Assembly (NCBI GenBank): GCA_904502025.1
Contig: CAJGDJ010000008.1
Coordinates: forward strand, 1-64,000
Direction of reading: 5' to 3'
Source of the DNA: an uncultured Muribaculaceae bacterium
Lineage (GTDB): Bacteria; Bacteroidota; Bacteroidia; Bacteroidales; Muribaculaceae
Length of the DNA stretch: 64,000 bases
Part shown: in pieces, positions 58,361 through 64,000 of the stretch
Layout: each line of letters opens with the position of its first letter
How positions within the stretch are numbered: the stretch's first letter is position 1
Notes under the pieces: generated by a model
The model's input: the letters and a program-made list of their open reading frames with translations, nothing else
Told to the model about the DNA's origin: nothing
The model's database searches: none
Translations under genes and position numbers: made by a program

Positions 58361-59998
58361 ATGGCAAAAGAAATTAAATTTGATATTAAGGCTCGTGAAG
58401 AGCTTAAAAAAGGTGTTGACGCTCTTGCTGATGCAGTAAAAGTAACACTTGGACCCAAAGGTCGCAACGTAATCATCGAAAAGAAATTTGGAGCTCCTCA
58501 CATCACTAAAGATGGTGTGTCGGTTGCTCGTGAAGTAGAACTCGAAGACGCATTCCAAAATATGGGTGCTCAACTCGTGAAAGAAGTTGCATCTAAAACC
58601 GGTGATGATGCAGGTGATGGTACAACAACTGCAACCGTTCTTGCTCAATCAATCATCAACGTAGGCCTTAAAAACGTTGCAGCAGGTGCTAACCCAATGG
58701 ATATCAAACGTGGTATCGACAAAGCTGTTGCTGTTGTTGTTGAAAACATCAAGGGTATGGCTCAAGAAGTGGGTGATGACTTCAAGAAAATCGAAGACGT
58801 GGCTCGCATCTCGGCTAATAACGACGAAGCTATCGGTAGCCTCATCGCTGAAGCAATGAAGAAAGTGAAAAAAGAAGGTGTTATCACTGTTGACGAAGCA
58901 AAAGGTACTGAAACAACAGTTGACATCGTAGAAGGTATGCAATTTGATCGTGGTTACATTTCTCCATATTTCGTTACTAACACAGAAAAAATGGAGTGCG
59001 AAATGGAATCGCCATATATCCTTATCTTCGACAAAAAGATTTCTAACCTCAAAGATATGCTTCCAATTCTTGAAGCAACAGCCCAAAGTGGACGTCCTCT
59101 TTTGATTGTTGCCGAAGATGTTGACCAAGAAGCATTGGCTACACTTGTAGTAAACCGTCTCCGTGGTTCATTGAAGATTTGTGCTGTTAAAGCTCCGGGC
59201 TTTGGCGACCGTCGCAAAGAAATGCTCGAAGATATCGCAGTGTTGACAGGTGGTGTTGTTATCTCTGAAGAAAAGGGCATGAAGCTTGAAAGTGCAACTA
59301 TCGATTACCTCGGGCGTGCTGAAAAAGTTACTGTAAACAAAGAAAATACTACTATCGTAAATGGTAACGGGGCAAGCGAAGCTATCGCATCACGTGTGGC
59401 TCAAATCAAAGCTCAAATCGAACAAACAACAAGCGACTACGACCGCGAAAAACTTCAAGAACGTCTTGCAAAACTCGCCGGAGGTGTAGCTGTTCTTCAC
59501 ATTGGTGCTCCAAGTGAAGTGGAAATGAAAGAAAAGAAAGACCGTGTAGATGACGCATTGAGTGCAACTCGTGCAGCTATCGCTGAAGGTATCGTTCCCG
59601 GTGGTGGTGTAGCTTACATTCGTTGCGTTGCTAAACTTGAAGACCTCAAGGGTGAAAACGAAGATGAAACAACCGGTATTCAAATCGTGAAACGTGCCAT
59701 CGAAGAACCACTTCGTCAAATTGTTGCTAATGCAGGCGTTGAAGGTGCAGTTGTTGTTCAAAAAGTAAAAGAAGGCGAAGACGACTTCGGTTACAATGCA
59801 CGCAAAGGTGTTTACGAAAACCTTCTTGCTGCAGGTGTGATCGACCCGGCTAAGGTTACTCGTGTAGCACTTGAAAACGCAGCATCAATCGCAGGTATGT
59901 TCCTAACTACTGAATGCGTTATCGCAGAAAAGAAAGAAGAAGTTCCTGCTGCAGCTCCAATGCAACCGGGAATGGGTGGCATGGGCGGCATGATGTAA
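58361..59998 (+). CDS. groEL: Chaperonin GroEL
   Basis: A 545-residue Cpn60. ATP-binding and hydrolysis motifs VTLGPKGRNVIIEKKFGAP and GDGTTTATVLAQ (Asp87 region) are present, as are the apical ERGYISPYF-like stretch (DRGYISPYFVTN) and the GGM tail (MGGMGGMM). It folds non-native proteins in a double-ring cage with GroES. Codon use is strongly biased, with long antisense open frames as a side effect. It is followed by hairpins at 60019-60040 and 60050-60083. Confidence 0.99.
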   Translation: MAKEIKFDIKAREELKKGVDALADAVKVTLGPKGRNVIIEKKFGAPHITKDGVSVAREVELEDAFQNMGAQLVKEVASKTGDDAGDGTTTATVLAQSIINVGLKNVAAGANPMDIKRGIDKAVAVVVENIKGMAQEVGDDFKKIEDVARISANNDEAIGSLIAEAMKKVKKEGVITVDEAKGTETTVDIVEGMQFDRGYISPYFVTNTEKMECEMESPYILIFDKKISNLKDMLPILEATAQSGRPLLIVAEDVDQEALATLVVNRLRGSLKICAVKAPGFGDRRKEMLEDIAVLTGGVVISEEKGMKLESATIDYLGRAEKVTVNKENTTIVNGNGASEAIASRVAQIKAQIEQTTSDYDREKLQERLAKLAGGVAVLHIGAPSEVEMKEKKDRVDDALSATRAAIAEGIVPGGGVAYIRCVAKLEDLKGENEDETTGIQIVKRAIEEPLRQIVANAGVEGAVVVQKVKEGEDDFGYNARKGVYENLLAAGVIDPAKVTRVALENAASIAGMFLTTECVIAEKKEEVPAAAPMQPGMGGMGGMM

Positions 59999-60049
59999 TA
60001 AACGCTTAAAATAACTTCAGGGAATTTATAGAAGTTCCCTCAATATAAA

Positions 60050-60083
60050 ATCCTCGCTGATAAAAATCGGCGAGGATTTCTTT
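60050..60083 (+). terminator. Terminator of groES-groEL
   Basis: ATCCTCGCTGAT / ATCGGCGAGGAT stem with loop AAAA, followed by TTCTTTGTT, about 50 bp past the groEL stop. A second small stem, AGGGAA/TTCCCT, precedes it (60019-60040). Confidence 0.75.
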
Positions 60084-60224
60084 GTTATACTGAACAAAAT
60101 AGTATATTGATTGTTTTTGTAATGAGTAGCAGAAGAAAAGTTTTTTCATAAGTAAGTATGTATTGGTTGACAGCCCACTCGCGAGAGCCGGCTGTTGATT
60201 TTTGTGTAAAACGAATTTATAAAT

Positions 60225-60256
60225 GTTGTGTGATTACGATTGTTTCGTTATTTTTG
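60225..60256 (+). promoter_or_regulatory. Promoter of ligA
   Basis: TTG (60225-60227), 21-nt spacer, TAttTTTG (60249-60256), 22 bp before the ATG. Confidence 0.65.
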
Positions 60257-60278
60257 CATAAAAGAAAATTTGTAAAAT

Positions 60279-62282
60279 ATGGACCCTATAAAAAATCGGA
60301 TAGACTCATTGCGCGAGGAGTTGAATCGTCATAATTATAATTATTATGTGCTAAATTCACCACAGATTAGTGATAAAGATTTTGACATGCTCATGAAAGA
60401 GCTTGAATTGTTGGAACGCAATTTCCCACAATACGATGACCCATTGTCGCCCACACATCGTGTGGGTAGCGATTTGACAAAAGGTTTTACACAAGTGGCA
60501 CATATTCACCCCATGTTGTCATTAGGTAATACCTATTCGGTTTCGGAGGTTGATGATTTTATGCGTCGCACTCGCCAACAGTTGATGGGCGAGGAATTTT
60601 CGATCGTAGGGGAAATGAAGTTTGATGGCACAAGTATCTCGCTAATTTATGAAAATGGTCGATTGGTACGAGCTGTAACTCGTGGTGATGGCGAAAAAGG
60701 AGATGTAGTAACCGATAACGTAAAGACGATTCTTAGTATTCCTTTGCAGCTTGCGGGCGATGGTTATCCTGAAATGTTTGAAATTCGTGGCGAAATCGTT
60801 TTGCCATGGACTGCATTTGATCGATTGAATGAGGAGCGTGCTAAAAATGAAGAACCTCTATTTGCCAATCCTCGTAATGCAGCATCGGGGACATTAAAGA
60901 TGCAAAATTCAGCAGAAGTGGCACGCCGAGGACTTGATGCCTATTTTTATTATATGCTTGGCGAAAATCTGCCATGCGAAAATCATTATGATAATATGGT
61001 TAAAGCTCGCGAATGGGGCTTTAAGGTGTCAGATGTGATGACTCGCCTCGATACGATAGAGCAAGTAGATGCGTTTATCAACCATTGGGACGAAGCACGC
61101 AAGGAATTACCGGTTGCTACCGACGGACTCGTGTTTAAGGTAAATTTACTTCGCCAACAGTTAAATCTTGGTTTTACTGCAAAATCTCCTCGATGGGCTA
61201 TCGCCTATAAGTTTCAAGCCGAAAGAGGATTAACACAGTTGAAATATGTGTCGTTTGAGGTGGGTCGTACAGGTGTTATTACTCCTGTGGCAAATCTTGA
61301 ACCGGTGTTGCTTTCCGGAACAATCGTAAAACGAGCATCGCTACACAATGAAGATATTATTCGCCAACTTGACATTCATGACAATGATATGGTGTATGTG
61401 GAAAAAGGTGGTGAAATTATTCCCAAAATTACAGGAGTGGATATTTCGGCTCGTGAAGAAGTAACGCAGCCTATTGCGTTTGTAACTCATTGCCCTGCAT
61501 GTGGAACGCCATTGGAACGTGTTGAGGGGGAGGCTGCATGGGTGTGCCCTAATAAATATGCGTGTGAACCTCAAGTTATTGGTCGAGTAGAACATTTCGT
61601 AGGTCGTCGTATGATGAACATTGATGGAATAGGAGAGGAAACTGCCGAACTGATGTTTAATCAAGGATTAATAAAAAACATTGCCGACCTATATGATTTG
61701 CAACATGAACAGCTTGTAGTGCTCGATCGTTTTGCCAATCGAAGTGCCAATCGCATATTGGAGGGGTTGAATGCGTCAAAGTCGGTGCCATTTGAGCGTG
61801 TATTGTTTGCGTTATCAATTCCATACGTAGGCGAAACGACAGCCAAGAAGATTGCTCGCACAGTGGGGGATATTGATAGATTGATGGCTATGACAGCCGA
61901 TGAGTTGATACAAATAGAAGATGTCGGTGCTCGTATAGCCGAAAGTATCATTGAATATTTCTCAGTTGCTCAAAATCGTGAAATAGTTGAGCGACTTCGT
62001 GAAGCCGGACTTCAATTTGCAATAGCCGAAGATGTAACCGAAGGTCGTAGCGATAAATTGCAAGGAAAATCAATAGTAATTAGTGGAACATTCACACACC
62101 ATTCACGTGATGAATATAAGGCATTGATCGAGAAGCACGGTGGCAAAAACGTAGGTTCAATCTCAAAGAAAACCGACTATATACTTGCCGGCGAAAACAT
62201 GGGCCCATCAAAACTCGAAAAAGCCAACTCTCTTGGTATTACAATAATCAACGAGGGTCAATTCCTCGAAATGATTGAGTGA
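60279..62282 (+). CDS. ligA: NAD-dependent DNA ligase LigA
   Basis: A 667-residue ligase that seals nicks in replication and repair. The adenylation lysine Lys114 is in EMKFDGTS. The order is an N-terminal NAD-binding domain, the nucleotidyltransferase, an OB fold, a four-Cys zinc finger (CPACGTPLERVEGEAAWVCPNKYAC, about 405-430), helix-hairpin-helix repeats and a BRCT domain (last about 75, SIVISGTFTHHSRDEYKALIEKHG). Length is normal for the family. It is followed by the transposon-like region, with no terminator recognised. Confidence 0.98.
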   Translation: MDPIKNRIDSLREELNRHNYNYYVLNSPQISDKDFDMLMKELELLERNFPQYDDPLSPTHRVGSDLTKGFTQVAHIHPMLSLGNTYSVSEVDDFMRRTRQQLMGEEFSIVGEMKFDGTSISLIYENGRLVRAVTRGDGEKGDVVTDNVKTILSIPLQLAGDGYPEMFEIRGEIVLPWTAFDRLNEERAKNEEPLFANPRNAASGTLKMQNSAEVARRGLDAYFYYMLGENLPCENHYDNMVKAREWGFKVSDVMTRLDTIEQVDAFINHWDEARKELPVATDGLVFKVNLLRQQLNLGFTAKSPRWAIAYKFQAERGLTQLKYVSFEVGRTGVITPVANLEPVLLSGTIVKRASLHNEDIIRQLDIHDNDMVYVEKGGEIIPKITGVDISAREEVTQPIAFVTHCPACGTPLERVEGEAAWVCPNKYACEPQVIGRVEHFVGRRMMNIDGIGEETAELMFNQGLIKNIADLYDLQHEQLVVLDRFANRSANRILEGLNASKSVPFERVLFALSIPYVGETTAKKIARTVGDIDRLMAMTADELIQIEDVGARIAESIIEYFSVAQNREIVERLREAGLQFAIAEDVTEGRSDKLQGKSIVISGTFTHHSRDEYKALIEKHGGKNVGSISKKTDYILAGENMGPSKLEKANSLGITIINEGQFLEMIE

Positions 62283-62455
62283 TTAAGATAGTAGAAACAT
62301 AACTTGGATTGTTTTGTCTGTTGTAGGTTGTATCCTAGCGAATAGATAGGAGGTATATCTAATGCAAACGCAACCCATAAGGTAGATTAGGTTGTAACTT
62401 GGTATATTCTTAAAATGGGAGCGAATAGAAAGGTTATAAATTGCAATAGCAATCG

Positions 62456-63178
62456 CAACCCGAAGGGTTGATTAGTATATAGCCGTGGTATAGCCCCGTA
62501 GGGGATATGCCCGGAATAGGTGTAATATTTGATTAGAATCTGAAAGATTCATTATTCCAATAAATTATTGATTATTTAATATTAATCCTTATTATTGTTG
62601 AAGAGCAAAAAAACATGAGTTTCTATAAATTTACATATCACATCGTTTTTGCCACAAATAAAAGGGAAAAGACAATACCAATTGAATACGAACGTGAATT
62701 GTATTCAATAATACATCACATTATCAAGAAAAACGAAGGCCATTTATATCGAATTAATGGTATGCCTGACCATATACACATTTTGGTTGATATTCCCGCA
62801 ACAATATCAGTCTCTAATTTTATTAAGGCAATAAAACGCGAATCAAGCTATTTGTTAAAAACAAACAGTCATTTCCCAAAATGGAATGGTTGGCAAGAGG
62901 GCTATGGGGCTTTTACATATTCAATAAATGATATACAAGTTATTAAGCAATATATAATCAATCAAAAAGAACATCATCAAACAATATCATTTATTGATGA
63001 ATATCGACAATGGTTAATTGAAATGGGTGTTTCGCCCGATGAACCTTATTTTCCAAAATGAATTTAGTTTGATTAAATTAATGAATCTTTCAGATTCTAC
63101 GCAAATTCATCTCCAGACCGGGCATATCCCCCAAAGGGGGCTATACCACGGCTATGTACTAATCAACCCTCCGGGTTG
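62456..63178 (+). mobile_element. IS200-like/RAYT element with mirror-image three-hairpin ends
   Basis: The transposase gene (62615-63061) lies between two mirror-image sets of palindromes. Left: A (CAACCC-GAA-GGGTTG, 62456-62470), B (62483-62514), C (GAATC-TGAAA-GATTC, 62536-62550). Right: C' (63083-63097), B' (63118-63151), A' (63164-63178). The ends are thus inverted copies of about 100 bp. IS200/IS605 enzymes recognise such single-strand hairpins. Further degraded fragments (62325-62420, 63225-63285) suggest repeated insertion nearby. The element sits between ligA and alaS. Confidence 0.72.
62615..63061 (+). CDS. IS200-like/REP-associated tyrosine transposase
   Basis: A 148-residue Y1 transposase of the IS200/RAYT superfamily. 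The HUH motif DHIHIL has His53 and His55. The nucleophile is probably Tyr113 in IKQYIINQKEHH. It should cut and join single-stranded DNA at hairpins next to the gene. No TnpB partner is present. Length matches IS200-type TnpA and is somewhat shorter than proteobacterial RAYTs; the ends resemble REP-type arms more than an IS. The protein is full length, with no frameshift. Confidence 0.88.
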   Translation: MSFYKFTYHIVFATNKREKTIPIEYERELYSIIHHIIKKNEGHLYRINGMPDHIHILVDIPATISVSNFIKAIKRESSYLLKTNSHFPKWNGWQEGYGAFTYSINDIQVIKQYIINQKEHHQTISFIDEYRQWLIEMGVSPDEPYFPK

Positions 63179-63224
63179 TGTTTGCTTTTTGCATTTGAAC
63201 TAAATCTATATTTTTCAAGGCATG

Positions 63225-63285
63225 GCTAAATAGGGCTATCTCATGATTTTGTACTAATCAATCCATTGGGGTGTGCTTGTTAATT
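63225..63285 (-). repeat. Degraded copy of the element's outer arm
   Basis: GTACTAATCAATCC...GGGGTGTGCTTG resembles the right arm end GTACTAATCAACCC...GGGTTGTGTTTG about 100 bp upstream, with broken pairing. Another vague relative (GCAAACGCAACCCATAAGG) lies at 62382-62400. Both look like decayed arms. Confidence 0.45.
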
Positions 63286-63290
63286 TGCTA

Positions 63291-63321
63291 TTGCTCAGTT
63301 CTCATTTTTTTTGTAATTTTG
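63291..63321 (+). promoter_or_regulatory. Promoter of alaS
   Basis: TTG (63291-63293), 20-nt spacer, TAatTTTG (63314-63321), 49 bp before the ATG. Confidence 0.65.
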
Positions 63322-63370
63322 CAAGTTGTTAGAAAAATAATATAAACTAAAATATAAAATCATAATTAAA

Positions 63371-64000
63371 ATGCTCACAGCAAAGGAAATACGCGAGTCT
63401 TTTAAGGACTTTTTCCGTAGCAAGGAACACCAAATTGTTCCATCTGCTCCGATGGTTATCAAAGATGACCCCACATTGATGTTTACCAATGCGGGTATGA
63501 ACCAGTTTAAGGATATTATTCTTGGTAACGTCGCGGCAAAGTATAAACGTGTTGCTGACTCACAAAAATGTCTTCGTGTGAGTGGAAAACATAACGACCT
63601 TGAAGAGGTGGGTATGGATACCTACCACCACACTATGTTTGAAATGCTTGGTAACTGGTCGTTTGGCGATTACTTCAAACAAGAAGCAATCGATTGGGCT
63701 TGGGAATATCTTGTTGATGTGTTGAAACTTGACCCACGTCGACTTTATGCAACAGTGTTTGAAGGTTCAAAAGAAGAAAACCTCTCTCGCGATGATGAAG
63801 CTGCTTCAATTTGGGAAAAACATCTTCCTGCCGACCACATCATTAACGGTAATAAAAAAGATAACTTCTGGGAAATGGGCGATACAGGTCCTTGTGGTCC
63901 TTGCTCTGAAATTCACATCGACCTTCGTAGTGAGGCTGAGCGTGCCGAAATCGATGGTCGCGACCTTGTGAACCACGACCACCCACAGGTAATCGAAATT
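63371..64000 (+). CDS. alaS: Alanyl-tRNA synthetase, N-terminal part (runs off the window)
   Basis: The first 210 codons of alaS. The class II catalytic core begins MLTAKEIRESFKDFFRSKEHQ. Motif 1 and ATP-binding elements follow (APMVIKDDPTLMFTNAGMNQFKD and HHTMFEMLGNWSFGDYFKQEA), then DNFWEMGDTGPCGPCSEIH, which binds alanine and ATP. The enzyme charges tRNA-Ala. The frame is intact to the right edge; the editing and C-Ala domains lie beyond it. Confidence 0.98.
   Translation, partial: MLTAKEIRESFKDFFRSKEHQIVPSAPMVIKDDPTLMFTNAGMNQFKDIILGNVAAKYKRVADSQKCLRVSGKHNDLEEVGMDTYHHTMFEMLGNWSFGDYFKQEAIDWAWEYLVDVLKLDPRRLYATVFEGSKEENLSRDDEAASIWEKHLPADHIINGNKKDNFWEMGDTGPCGPCSEIHIDLRSEAERAEIDGRDLVNHDHPQVIEI

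Noticed and set aside
58649..59128. Long antisense frames inside groEL (also 59390-59761)
   Set aside because: They are side effects of the strong codon bias of groEL; peptides are rich in Phe, Cys and Asn with no fold or start signal.

Overview
The window reads as a chromosome segment of a low-G+C member of the Bacteroidales. A gut lineage close to Muribaculaceae or Prevotellaceae is likely, but no marker here fixes the family. The evidence is: promoters of the Bacteroidetes type (TTTG, 19-21 nt, TAnnTTTG) before many genes and tRNAs; a tmRNA coding the tag GENNYALAA; GldH; three very large secreted proteins with type IX secretion (T9SS) C-terminal sorting domains; NagZ-type GH3 fused to a beta-lactamase fold; fused class I fumarase; and lipoproteins with an acidic stretch right after the lipobox cysteine. 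Genes are densely packed and mostly housekeeping. No prophage, CRISPR array or large integrated element is visible.

Layout. 1-430 holds a gene-less mirror-symmetric repeat and a cluster of TTTTGTCCCG half-sites. 477-12622 is a run of minus-strand genes: zapB-like, zapA, rny, ricT, gldH, a HAD phosphatase, an M24 peptidase, cca, a TPR/PD40 protein, floA, then cstA and a PHP phosphatase. It joins cell division, mRNA decay, envelope and tRNA maturation. 12745-15469 carries cardiolipin synthase and rpsF-rpsR-rplI. 15631-17573 has a 55-residue small protein, a divergent ECF-type sigma factor and a Tat-type PIG-L deacetylase. 17611-23447 holds nhaC, tmRNA and an envelope polysaccharide operon (acyltransferase, ugd, flippase). 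23672-24894 has two tRNA-Gly, tRNA-Leu and a zinc-ribbon membrane protein.

24965-38519 is dominated by three giant T9SS cargo proteins around gpmI. 38689-44993 has initiator tRNA, a polytopic membrane protein, a ROK kinase, two tRNA-Arg and the GH3/beta-lactamase fusion. 45003-48431 is a compact minus-strand run (DUF2130 protein, fluoride channel, CDF transporter, a cysteine-rich protein, ArsC-like phosphatase). 48535-53111 begins with a long structured leader before a small HTH protein and continues with envelope lipoproteins, one of which has lost its C-terminal domain. 53190-62282 has fumarase, a small secreted protein, a DUF4143 ATPase, groES-groEL behind a sigma-54-like promoter, and ligA. 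62440-63180 is an IS200-like/RAYT transposase between mirror-image three-hairpin arms, and alaS runs off the right edge.

The most notable observation is that the gene-less element at 22-230 has the same hairpin order (A-B-C / C'-B'-A') as the arms flanking the transposase at 62456-63178. The stems are kept by paired base changes. This looks like a transposase/REPIN system with unusually complex arms. Second is the roughly 240-nt leader at 48573-48810, with a three-tier hairpin, a tiny upstream reading frame and a hairpin over the ribosome-binding site of an HTH gene. Third is the groESL promoter with a -24/-12 element and TGACA-type half-sites instead of CIRCE.
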